From Rheum nobile (Eukaryota > Streptophyta > Magnoliopsida > Caryophyllales > Polygonaceae), in contig WOAB01000528.1 in NCBI GenBank assembly GCA_027886185.1, positions 5,589,376-5,653,375 of the forward strand: a DNA stretch of 64,000 bases, given 5' to 3'. The number at the start of each line of letters is the position of its first letter. The first letter of the stretch is position 1. This document shows positions 1 through 10,339 of the stretch, piece by piece. Made by a program: the position numbers and the translations under genes. Below the pieces are notes generated by a model. The model saw only the letters and a program-made list of their open reading frames with translations, was not told the DNA's origin and made no database searches.

Positions 1-53
1 CCAGCAACAATGGCGTCCATTGACTCGATTTGCTCCTCGATTTGCCCCTCCAT
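1..53 (-). CDS. possible N-terminus of a gene leaving the window on the left
   Basis: An ATG on the minus strand at 53 opens a frame that stays open to the window edge (starts MEGQIEEQIESMDAIVA). The flank on its 5' side, up to about 480, is purine-rich on the plus strand and looks like a leader region, but no promoter element is clear. No family is recognised from 17 residues. It could equally be chance. Confidence 0.2.
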   Translation of the reverse strand, partial: MEGQIEEQIESMDAIVA

Positions 54-530
54 TTACAGGTTTTGCTCGAATTTGGCGGTGATGATGTGGAGGATCGAAA
101 AACCTAAATCTAGGAATTAGAAAAATAGATCTGTGAAAGAGAATCGAAAACCTAGATCTATGAAGGAGGAAAATAGAGAAACAAGACAGATCTGGTGTGA
201 AGAGGAAGAGAAAAGGAGTGAGAAGTCTTGTTGTGGTTTGGTTCCTCATTGTGGAATTAGGGCTTGAAATTGACGGCGGCGTTTCGATTTGGTAGGGTTC
301 TGGAGGATTGGAGCTTGAAAGAGAGGTGGAGGAGAGCTTGTTGGCGGCGGCAACGTTTCGATTCGGTAGGAACCTGGAGGAGGAGGAGGAAGCCATGGGA
401 AGAAGAGTGAAGGAAGGAGGAGAAAGAGGAAGACGTACGGAGAAGAGGAAGCGCGTACGCGGGTGCTGTAATTAGGTTGCTACGTGGCAGCTCCTTAGTT
501 ATTCTCTGTTCTCTCCTAGGGATTGGTTCT
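54..530. other. non-coding, purine-rich stretch
   Basis: No gene is supported here. On the plus strand the stretch is rich in GAGGAGGA-like purine runs and contains two diverged copies of a segment around GTTTCGATTYGGTAGG (about 271-297 and 355-371). It may be the 5' UTR or promoter of the gene that starts near 53 on the minus strand. Confidence 0.3.
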
Positions 531-536
531 CACCAG

Positions 537-1018
537 AACCATATATAACTATACGATATAACCATGGTATATAACTATAGTATATAACAATACGATATAA
601 CCATAATATATAACTATAGTATATAACTATACGATATAACCATAGTATATAACTATACGATATAACAATAGTATAATCTACACGATATAACAATAGTATG
701 TAACAATACGATAGAACCATAATATATAATTATAGTATATAAATATACGATATAACCATAGTATATATCTATAGTATATAACTAAACAATATAACAATAG
801 TATATAACTATATGATAGAACCATAATATATAATTATAGTATATAACTATATGATATAACCATAGTATATAACTATACGATATAACAATAATATATAACT
901 ATATGTTCGAACCATAATATATAATTATAGTGTATAAATATATGATATAACAATAGTATATAACAATACGATATAAGTATAGTATATAACTATATGATAT
1001 AACCATAGTATATAATTA
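537..1018. repeat. AT-rich minisatellite array
   Basis: About 480 bp built from degenerate tandem copies of a roughly 12-25 base unit alternating ATACGATATAACCATAG and TATATAACTATAG, with variants AACAATAG, AACCATAA and ATATGATA. Any open frame across it (for example the Tyr/Ile/Leu-rich minus-strand frame 499-720) is a product of the repeat and not a gene. Confidence 0.9.
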
Positions 1019-1470
1019 AGAAATATCCACATTGGTTCCATTTTCAAGCATTTCATCCAAAATAACCCTGAACAATTATAATTATACAAATATTAGATTC
1101 ATTATAATCTTTAACGAATATTACATTCACTATAATCTTTAACGAACAGTTATGCATTACTAAGGTTTCAAACTAAGTATGTACGTAATTTATACATATA
1201 ACTACGATAACAAGTTTCTCTTAATTTTGTATACATATATAATACTCAAATACAAGCATTAAAAAACCTTTCAATCAATCGATCGATCGATATATAACGT
1301 CACAACCTTGTATTACACATTATATGATGGAACGACAGTGCAAATCACCGATTGCTATATATATTCAAACAAAACCTTTACAATTCTAGCTAATTATATA
1401 ATTTATCACAATTGTACACTAACATAATGTTCAAAACTAAAACATGTGTTTCTAACGACCGAAAATTCAC
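1019..1470. other. AT-rich non-coding stretch
   Basis: No gene or element is recognised. Two short direct copies of an ATCTTTAACGAA motif occur near 1109 and 1136, and a GATC run (ATCGATCGATCGAT) lies near 1278. Confidence 0.4.
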
Positions 1471-1474
1471 TTTT

Positions 1475-1810
1475 CTTAAAACGCTACGTCGTGACGTTTA
1501 AAAAAAAAAGTGTTTTGTTTAAACGCTACGTCGTGGTTTTTTTTTTTTATTTAAACGCTACGTCGTGGCGTTTTAAAAAACATTTTTTTTTAAAACGCCA
1601 CGACGTAGCGTTTAAGATTTAATCGGCTCGATTAAACCGAGACCATTTTAAACGCTACGACGTAGCGTTTAACTCCGACCCGGTTTAATCGAGTCGATTT
1701 CGTTTATTTTTTTAATCTCAATAAATCCAAAAAAAACTCTCACACCACGATATGTTTTTTGTTTATAAAAAAGTTAAACGCTAACTCGTAGCATTTAACT
1801 CGTGGTGCGA
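1475..1810. repeat. hairpin-forming cluster of CGCTACGTCGT repeats
   Basis: The core AAACGCTACGTCGT occurs three times in forward orientation (about 1481, 1522, 1553) and at least twice in reverse as ACGACGTAGCGTTT (about 1602, 1656). The third forward copy and the first reverse copy form a near-perfect hairpin of about 22 bp per arm around an A/T-rich loop (about 1551-1614). A second inverted pair, AATCGGCTCGATTAAACCG and its counterpart CGGTTTAATCGAGTCGATT, brackets the last copy (about 1621-1700). This resembles the ends of a foldback DNA transposon, but no target-site duplication was found. Confidence 0.6.
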
Positions 1811-3235
1811 AAACCAAAAAGAGTGGTGCCCCTATTCGAATTCAGAAAGTGTGTGCTTTTTCCAAGTTTTAATTTTCCCACTATTATCATAAAAATGCAA
1901 TCTAGCAATACTATATATTATATAATTATTAAATGCGTCCCTAAAAATTAGAAAACGTTGTGCGATCGAGCCGGAACACGAGTGAGCGAGGTCACGTTGG
2001 ATTTCAAGGATTTATGCAAAAAATATAAGGATACAAACAGTGGGTGATAGTTTTTCTAGAAAAAGAAAAAGAAAATAGTTTTATATATATTTGTGCCAAA
2101 TTATTTAGGCAAGTAATCCTCATCTTTATCATGCAGTTATGGTTATGGCTGTTCTCATATTATCGTGCAAAAATGGTTTCACGTCTGATTCCTCTTTCAT
2201 AGGTAGGTGATGCACCTACAACCCGACACACAATCAAACACAATATACTTTTTTGGGTAATTCAAAAGTTAAACTAGTAACCATAATCCCCAAAAAAATT
2301 TTTGCATGATAATCATAATATATTAAGAAAAAAGTTAAATGTGAGGATTAAGGCTTAGGAATTTAGGTGAGAATGTGAGGATGTAGGATGTATATAGATT
2401 TATGTTTATATATATGACTTTGGTAGATACAAATTCATGCACATACACGTAAAAATTTATACATCTCTCAAAATAAGAATGAATTTTTGCATATAGGTGT
2501 ATAAATTTGCGATTCTATAGTGACTATATATAAGTGGAAATTTTATGTGAAAATTCATGTACATCACAAAATGATAAGATATGTATAGATTTTTGTATAT
2601 ATATAATTTTTTATTATATGTGTGACTATATATAAGTGAAAAATGATATATGTATATGTAAAAATCATTTGATTTGCCCTCTATTTCTACCTTTAGAAGT
2701 TCCATAATAGAAAAATAAGTTTTGATCCTGATTTTCCGGTCTGTAAATGGTCTGTCATTAGTTTCGAAAAAAAAGACACATGAGATTCCGATTAAGATAA
2801 CGACAACAATAACGAGAATTCGTAACAAAGTTATAGACAATGATATGATCAGACCAAGAAACAAACATGAAATTGTTCAGTGCCAAGAAACCAGAGTTGC
2901 AATTCACATGTACATGTTAATTGAACACAACCCACCCATATGCTAACTTGAAAAATCTTACCTGCACGTAATTTGAATCCCTAAACTTAAACCCATCTAC
3001 AACACACACACACTCCGAACCTAACCCGAAACCAGAGAATTCCGTATCGAACCGGGCATTCAATGAGGCCTTTGCGTAGGCACAGGTCCTTGTCAAGCCA
3101 TGATACTAGTAGTTCAACATCGCTTTAGATCAGGGGAAATCTCTAACCCCAAACGGCACACCACTAAGTATTTTCACTTTGTAACTTAGTCCTGCGTAAT
3201 TATAACTATAAATTGATTATGAACATGAACCAACC
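1811..3235. other. intergenic region upstream of the AVT1-like gene
   Basis: No gene is seen. The part at about 2400-2660 belongs to a dispersed AT-rich repeat family, with phrases such as TATGTGTGACT and CATGCACATACA, that recurs at 30.3-31.2 kb and 57.8-58.1 kb. The last few hundred bases are presumably the promoter of the transporter gene at 3.2 kb; no single regulatory element is convincing. Confidence 0.4.
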
Positions 3236-3280
3236 ATGTTTCAATTTCCACTGAGATGTGAAGAGTGTGTTGAGGGAATC

Positions 3281-5713
3281 ATGGCTTGCAAATGTGAGAA
3301 CACGGATCAAAGCATACAGAAAACAAGTGATCATGAAGAAGCAGAGCAGCCTGTGAAGGCCAATTGCTCTTTTCTACATGCTGTCATCAACATGAGTGGT
3401 ATGCTTATAGGTAAGACATGTAAATATCCTCACACATACTTCTAATGTCTTTATAAACAACTTACTTAGGAAATCATTTACTTTCTCTCATTTTTTCGTT
3501 ATCGTTTCCATAAGTTAAAACCAAACGGACCCTTGTTTTCAAACAAGCCTTAATCTTGCTTGCTCGTATCGGAACAGGATTGGGGCAACTATCAACTCCT
3601 TACGCCTTACAATGCGGAGGATGGGCTTCGTCGATCCTCCTCATTGGACTCGGCGTAGCAAGTGCATATAGTGCTCATCTGCTAGGTAAATGTCTTGACA
3701 AGGATTCGAAGACAAGAAGCTACGCAGATATAGGACAAAAGGCGTTCGGAATGAAGGGGAGAATTGTAGCTTCAGGGTTCATTTACATGGAGATTTTCAT
3801 GTCTCTAGTTTCCTACACTATCTCACTCCATGACAACATTACCATAGTCTTCAAAGGAGCAACTCTTAAGCCCAAGTTACTGACCACATTCGCAGTCTTG
3901 GTTGCACTTCCTAGTCTGTGGCTAAGAGACCTCTCCTCCATATCATTCCTCTCCACAAGTGGAATCCTCATGTCTCTTCTCATCTTCGCCACGGTTTCGA
4001 GCACTCCTATATTCGGAGACGTCAAGCCGAACCAGTTTATGCCTGTGCTGCAGCTTCACAACATCCCTCAAGTCTCTGGCCTCTGCGTTTTCAGCTATGC
4101 TGGACACATAGTTTTCCCAAGCATCCACGAAACCATCAAGGATTCATCCAACTTTTCAAAGGTACTATATATCTCATCTCTCTTAGGTGTTAGCCTTGAA
4201 CTATGTGGGAAATCTAAATATACATTTACAATTTTATCCTTTTTTAATTTTGATATATATTATATTTCTTATCTATTTATTTTTTTACCTAACCTTAATT
4301 ATACAAATACTATAATTTCAGATATTATTTATGTCTTTTTACCTTACTAGTTTCTTCTTATTTTTAATATATGTTTACCTTATTACTTAGTGCTCGTTTG
4401 GTTTGGTGAATAGGGGAAGTGCAATTCCTATGAAATTATTTCATGTGAAATCAAAACCTAGGAATTTGAATTCATGAGAATTGGTAAATTATGTTTGGTT
4501 AAAATCTAAATCATGGGAAATATGGGAAAGAACATTTTACTCACTCCTCACTAGGTGATTGCACTTCTTATGTTTTGTATGAATTGAAAATCCCAGAAAT
4601 TCGAATATCTGAAATTTTCAAAAACAAAAAGTCAATCAAACACGTATATTTGATATCACTTACTAAGTTATTTAAAATCATGAGAATTTACTTCTCAATC
4701 AAACGAGCACTTACATTATTTCTTATAGTTTTGATACTTAAAGTTATATAATTGGTAAATGGTAATATATGAATCATGATGCAAAAGTGATAATATATAT
4801 TAAAATATTTGAAATAAATATGTAATATAATTTAACAATTTTTTCCCTTTTAATTGATTATACACAACTTATAATTAACTAGGTTAGTTTTCATAAATAT
4901 TTAATATTATTTCAATTTTGAGTTTTATTAACCAAACTGCACGGGACATATGCTAGTTATCTAGTATTTATAAGAGTGCAAAGTAGAATATAGATAATGA
5001 GAATCAAGTTATACCTTAGGATGTTTATAATTATCTTAACAAATCTTTAACAAGCAAATTTAAGTAAACTAATCTATCCTAATAGGTAGTACACTATCTC
5101 TACAATTTTCCAGCACAAATACGCTTCAATTTGATCATAATCAACCTTCTTTACAAACTTTTTGCAGGTAGTTATTGTGAGCTTCACATTGGTGACATCA
5201 CTCTACATGGCATTGGGATTCATGGGCGCGAAACTGTTTGGTCCAGGTGTAAATCCTCAAGTAACCCTGAGCATGCCACCTCACTTGGTTGTGAGCAAGA
5301 TAGCTTTGTGGGCGACTGTGCTCACGCCAATGACCAAATATGCCCTCCAATTCAATCCATTTGCAATACAAATAGAGCAAAAGCTTCCTCAGTCAATGAA
5401 ACCAAGGACAAAGATGATGGTAAGAGGAGGTATAGGCTCAGCATTGCTTCTAACAATACTCTGCCTCGCGCTTTCGGTGCCATATTTTCAGCATGTTCTT
5501 GGCCTCACTGGCTCAGTTGTTAGCATTGCTATATGCATCATTCTCCCCTGCACCTTTTACACCAAGATCTTCCACCGCCAATTGACTAGGCCTTTCTTGA
5601 TCCTTAATTTGGTGCTTATTGTGCTTGGTTTTGTTATTGGAGTATTTGGAACGATTTCGTCTTCCAAATTACTTGCCAAAACTCTAAGAGATGCCACTCA
5701 ATTACCTAAGTAA
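3281..5713 (+). CDS. AVT1-type vacuolar amino-acid transporter (AAAP family), 3 exons
   Basis: Exons 3281-3410, 3578-4161 and 5168-5713 join in frame across GT-AG introns to give 419 residues, usual for short AVT1I/J-like members of the amino acid/auxin permease (AAAP) family. The exon 1-2 junction recreates the family signature GLGQLSTPYALQCGGW in the first membrane segment; exon 2 holds SYADIGQKAFG and GRIVASGFIYMEIF; exon 3 holds the C-terminal helices (VLTPMTKYALQFNPFA, GLTGSVVSIAICIILPC). About ten hydrophobic segments are visible. The family exports neutral amino acids from the vacuole with proton coupling; the exact substrate here is unknown. An in-frame ATG at 3236 would add 15 residues; 3281 was chosen because the N-terminus (MACKCENTDQ) resembles relatives. 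Intron 2 is about 1 kb and carries a MITE. No lesion was seen. Confidence 0.9.
4390..4710. mobile_element. Tourist-like (PIF/Harbinger) MITE in AVT1 intron 2
   Basis: A 321-bp non-coding element with terminal inverted repeats GTGCTCGTTTGG at the left and CAAACGAGCAC at the right, flanked on both sides by TTA (4387-4389 and 4711-4713), the three-base target duplication typical of PIF/Harbinger MITEs. It lies wholly inside intron 2 and leaves the splice sites untouched. Confidence 0.8.
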
Positions 5714-6281
5714 AATCAGCATGTCATACACCCGGTAGGTATCCAGTTTGTCAGCAGATGATAACAGAGTTGATCCAGATTAGGTTACATGTGTATATAT
5801 ATGTACCAGCCACTGATGTTCCCTTATTAGTTTATAGTCTCTGATGGGCATTGAATCATACCTCTGTGCCTTTAATCAGGAGATTAGTTTATAGTAATGT
5901 TTACTTGATTCTATCATTGCTCAACTTGAATGGAAGTTACTGAAGAAGGGCAAATTGTACATATACTGTTATTGAAGAAAGACAATAGAATTAAAAAGTA
6001 AGCAGTGAATCACAATGCCTAATGACTATTGCTGACTTAAGTGGAAAAACAGAGTCACTGAGATTCCAAGGCATGAAAGAACTTGACCAGTCATTGGAAA
6101 GATCCTCATGAATGGCACTAGTTGTTTCTGCTAAAAGCAGATGGTTTTGGCATATTATACAAGCCAAGCATTTCTTACTCATGGGAGAATTTATTGAACA
6201 TATCATCTTATTTGACTATTAATAATAAACTGCAAAGTAAGCTCTAGGTAGACGATGCAATTAAGCCATGTTTGTAGTTTA
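5714..6281. other. 3' flank of the AVT1-like gene, no gene seen
   Basis: Contains the 3' UTR of the transporter. No protein-like frame was recognised before the F-box relic that begins at 6282. Confidence 0.4.
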
Positions 6282-7004
6282 CTAGTGATCAGGCTTTCCG
6301 ATGTCCATCAGCATCAAGATCTCCTGGAATTGGAAAACGTAGGATTTGCTGGAACAGAAAGTAGTCAACTTGAAGCGGGCGTGGTGGTGACGAGCTGCCG
6401 CCAACGGAGTAAACTTGGAACCGTCGTTTGTAATAACACCATCCCCTGCAGCAGCAACCGCATACGCAGGGTGGTGGCGGTCAATTTTAGTCCACGATCC
6501 GCCATACTCGAGCATCGTCCACAGCTCCCAAGCTCCATCATCAGGAGCCACGCATTCGGCGAGGCAAAGCACCAAATCCAATAAGAAGAGTCTGGGGTAG
6601 GCCTCCGTTCCGAAACTAGCCCTGGAGGGAGATCCATTGTGGTGAACTCCTCGCGCTCACAGTCAAACCGCAGCAACTCGTACGGCGGCCTGAGTAATGA
6701 AGGAGGACTACGCCGTGAACAAGGCCGCCAAAGCACCAGTAGAGGGGTTGATGGGAGGGAATTTGGGGAAAGTAGAGAGTTGTAGATTTGTTGGTATCGC
6801 GATTGTGGAGATAACAGAATCTCTCCGAATTAAGACTGCAGCCTGTAGATAATTCGGTGGTCAGTTGAAGACTGACAGCACTCCTACTGACGAAGGCGGG
6901 CGAGGAGATGATGACTTGCACACGCACTGCACCTCCATCAACTTTCTCACGGCCAGTCTCTTGAGTATGTCACCCCACAAGTCTTCAGGTATTGTCCGCG
7001 CCAT
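6282..7004 (-). pseudogene. F-box / F-box-associated (FBA) protein pseudogene
   Basis: The minus strand starts with ATG at 7004 and reads a good F-box (IPEDLWGDILKRLAVRKL followed by CVCKS). The frame then breaks near 6920 and the continuation SSPAFVSRSAV is in another frame. Further down come FBA-like phrases (PYELLRFDCEREEFTTMDLPPG) and, in a third frame, AWELWTMLEYGGSWTKI, ending at 6282. At least two frameshifts separate recognisable pieces, so this is a relic. Such proteins normally act as substrate adaptors of SCF ubiquitin ligases. The phrase FDCEREEFTTM also occurs in the broken F-box gene at 55 kb, so the two are paralogues. Confidence 0.8.
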
Positions 7005-7059
7005 CACCAAATTCAATCAAACAAGTTCGATTCCCGGAGAAAATTAGGGTTTGCTCCGC

Positions 7060-7412
7060 TTTCTATAGCCCTGCAAATTCTTGCGCCACACTAAAATCTC
7101 TCTCTGTATGAGAATTAGATATATACTACTGTAATAGATTTGTTTTTTTTTTATTATATTTGTAAAAATAGTATATTTTAATTATCGATCAGTCACTTGT
7201 TCAATATATATTCGATTAGTTATTTAAATAAAAAATAAATAATCGACAAAAAAAATTCAAGATATACAAAAAATTACATTATATAAAGAGATGCGGAACT
7301 CTATATAACTTTATTAATAATAAAAATGACTACGTTGTCTTTCAAACAGGGATAGCTACACCCCTTACATCAATACTACTAAACATAAAATCTGACACGA
7401 TGTTCAAAATTG
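7060..7412. other. AT-rich non-coding stretch
   Basis: Nothing gene-like was seen. It lies on the 3' side of the minus-strand helicase fragment and could contain a Helitron 3' end, but no CTRR end with a terminal hairpin was identified. Confidence 0.3.
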
Positions 7413-7785
7413 CTACAAATTATCAAAAACTTCCTTGTATACTACATTGATTGTAGTATTATATCTCTTCTTGTCTTTGTCGCAGATCAATATCTTCAAA
7501 TTTTTCTTGCTAGTTACCCTTGATGATGCAACATAAAATTGACCATGACTAAAAACAGGGCGTGAAAGATACAAACCGACATTTGCAAGAGATTGGCCCT
7601 GGCTCTTGTTTATGGTCATAGCAAAACAAACACTCAAGGAAAATTGTCTTCGTTGAAAATTAAAAGGGAATGAAATATATGACGGTGACATGATCATACG
7701 AGTAATCAAAACCGTATGTCCAATATTGTTGTCTGAAATAATTCTCCATTGTATGACATGACTGCCAAGCTGTGTGGTTTAATTT
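7413..7785 (-). pseudogene. C-terminal fragment of a Helitron-type PIF1 helicase
   Basis: The minus-strand frame contains the terminal PIF1/RecD2-like signature of plant Helitron helicases: FAMTINKSQGQSL, then VGLYLSRPVFSHGQFYVASSR. The preceding residues (IGHTVLITRMIMSPS, then FPFNFQRRQF) match the usual upstream order. The frame can be followed back to about 7785. The Rep domain and the helicase Walker A and B motifs are absent, so only about the last 120 residues survive. Confidence 0.8.
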
Positions 7786-7849
7786 AGTATTATAAAAGTA
7801 AATAGAGACTTTATAGAATAACAATCACTAACCATTTGAAATGTAGGTC

Positions 7850-8100
7850 AAGGGGATACGATCACTAACTGAAGAATTTGGACTAACTCCAAGAATAGAA
7901 CCTGCATATTTAGTATTTATATTAAATTTCATATTTCAATTCACTGGAAACAAATGTAAAAGAATTTAATGCAATTTATTAACCTGATCGATTTGAATTT
8001 GTTCGTTGTCGTTTCTCTCTAATAACAACCAATTTCAACGTTCTGTTATGTTGGGTTAATTCGTCCACGACAAAATCACCCTACAAATCTAAAATATATT
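7850..8100 (-). pseudogene. exon-like OB-fold/RPA-like fragments, tentative
   Basis: Two minus-strand pieces look protein-coding: one near 7850-7910 (SILGVSPNSSVSDRIPL) and one near 8000-8090 (GDFVVDELTQHNRTLKLVV followed by IRE). Their style resembles the RPA-like or DUF223 OB-fold proteins often carried by plant Helitrons, and they lie directly upstream of the helicase fragment. The assignment is inference from style and context. Confidence 0.25.
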
Positions 8101-9307
8101 CAAAGTAAAATAAATCAATCTACATACTACTAATGTTTTTGTCCTAATATTATAAAAATACATAAACATATGTAACTAATTAATATAAGTAATCAAAACA
8201 AATTACAAAAGGTCCACGGTAAATATTTAATTTAGTATTATAAAAAATATAATATAAATTTATATTTATAACTACTAAATGTATATGACGTTAATATTGA
8301 ATGCAACTTTGAATAGTTTTAATCGGCTTATAGGCCCAACTTTAAATTGATTCTCCGCCTTCGCTCACAACAGACAATATGTTTTAGTAAATATTATATA
8401 TATAAACTAAACTAAATTAATTATAGGGCTTATTGGGCCATTACATAATTAATAATATTAATGAGCTTTATAAACTGTAATGGGCATATAGACTCGAATG
8501 CAAATTTCATAAAATGTATTTCATGCCCAATATATAACAAAATTTTATACAACTTACTATTTTTTGATATATTGATATTGATAAACAAAAATAAAATAAT
8601 TAATACACTATTGGCCAATTAAATGTGTAAATTATTAGTAAACCTCGTAATTCTTAATGAGCTTATACAATATACTTTATTTCGTTAATAACATAATAAT
8701 TATGAAATATGTATATATAATCCATTCAATATAATGAACTTCATTTCCTTCATACAACAATCACTGGAAAATCATATATATATATATATAAAATAATTAA
8801 ATATACATACTAATCATTTATTAAATATCATGAAAAGTCATATACATAATAAATACTTATTATATTTATTACAAAATTAATATAAAATATATGTACATAC
8901 TACATATTTATTTTAATACTTGTAAAATATAATAAATTATTTTAAACATGAAATTTAATTATGTACCAATAAGCCCATACATGATTAAACAAATCTAAAT
9001 AATTAACTAATTTTAGATATAAATTAATTATATTAATAGTTAACAAAATAACAATTATATTTTCAATAACAAACAAATTAATTGGTTTAATGGGCCTCTT
9101 TTATACCTCATCGTTGGCCCAAGCTCAATAATGGTTGTTCGGCCATTTACTTAAAACTGAATGTCGGTTAATTTATAATTTCGTTAGGGCCATCAGTAAA
9201 GCATAATTAATTTTGGGCCGAATAATCCCAATACCATCCTTCTATTAATTTTATATGGGCCAAGCCCAATACCAACATCCACATAAAAGCATCGCTGAAA
9301 ACCCTAG
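8101..9307. other. AT-rich region with repeated TGGGCC/GGCCCA motifs
   Basis: No gene was recognised. TGGGCY motifs or their complements recur (around 8430, 9090, 9116, 9214, 9256) and an AAACCCTA telo-box lies at about 9299. Site II (TGGGCC) plus telo-box is the usual promoter signature of plant genes for growth and translation. The sequence continues on the far side of the LTR element, at 16132, where similar TGGGCC motifs recur at 17.46-17.78 kb. Confidence 0.4.
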
Positions 9308-9312
9308 CCCTA

Positions 9313-10339
9313 TGATGAACCCTCGGATCTATGAAGCCTCTGTGCAAGAATTTGCTCTTGTTGTGGAAGAAAGTGGCCGATCTCCAAGGATGAAGAACAA
9401 AGCACTTTTCGGCGAAAATGAAACTTGTTGTGGGTAACGATGGCAAACGATTGTATGAAAGATGGATTGTGATGGATAAACACTCTCTTATGTTTAGATT
9501 TGACACACTAAACACAAGAAAGAGACCTAGAGGGATTTGAGATGTAACGCACTCTAATCTCTCAAGGGGTTTCAATTTGATTTGACTCACAAATTGAAGA
9601 ACAAAGAGAAAACTCTAAAAACTGAAATACTCTGATTTTGATCTGAATTCAACGTGCCAAACACAAAGCCAAAATGTTTGCCTAAGTAACCTAGCATTCG
9701 GTTACCAAAGGAAATAAAAGAAAATACTAAAAATCAACCACTAAAGCTAACACGTGCCCACTAACTTAAACACACTTAATGGGCAGTTTAGGGAATTAAA
9801 ATAAATTCTAATAATGTTTAAAAACCAAATGAAATAACCGGAAATGATTCGGAAATCAAAAGGGCTCCATTTGGGCTTTTAACCCGGGCGTGGCCACCGG
9901 CGCCGAGAAACCCGGAGAGGCCTCCAAGCATGTGACCAGGCAGGGCTCGGTTTGGCTCGACACTCCTTGAGCCATTAGACCTCCCTTGAGCTGGTGGTGA
10001 AGTGGGCCAGCTCGGGCTCGGGTGATGGTGCCAGGTGTAGGCTCGGGCCTATGCTCCTTCCCACGCGCGGCCGTGAATCTAGGGCTTGACCTAGGGCTCG
10101 GCAAATGTTGCATTGGCTCGGCACCTTGGGCTCCAATGATCTGAAGTGACACTTTGGGAGTTGTGGGAGTCTTGGTGGCCGAGAGAAGTGGAGGATTGCC
10201 GGGTGAAGTCGCCATGTGGTCCGACACGGCATTAGGGTTTGTCGGCTCGGAATTAGGGTTTGCCTTGTCCTCAGCACTTGGCAATATGGGCTCCTCTTGA
10301 ATGGTTGGTGCTTCACTGGCCATGAGCATAGTCATATCA
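9313..10339 (-). repeat. element A 3' LTR
   Basis: The 1,027-bp repeat begins TGATGAACCC and ends CATATCA in plus orientation. The last part of the Gag-protease reading frame (residues after MTMLMASEAP) lies inside it. About 20 substitutions separate it from the 5' LTR, which points to a fairly recent insertion. Confidence 0.92.

Noticed and set aside
2457..2864. 135-codon minus-strand frame rich in Tyr, Ile and Leu
   Set aside because: It overlaps a dispersed AT-rich repeat; composition alone explains it.
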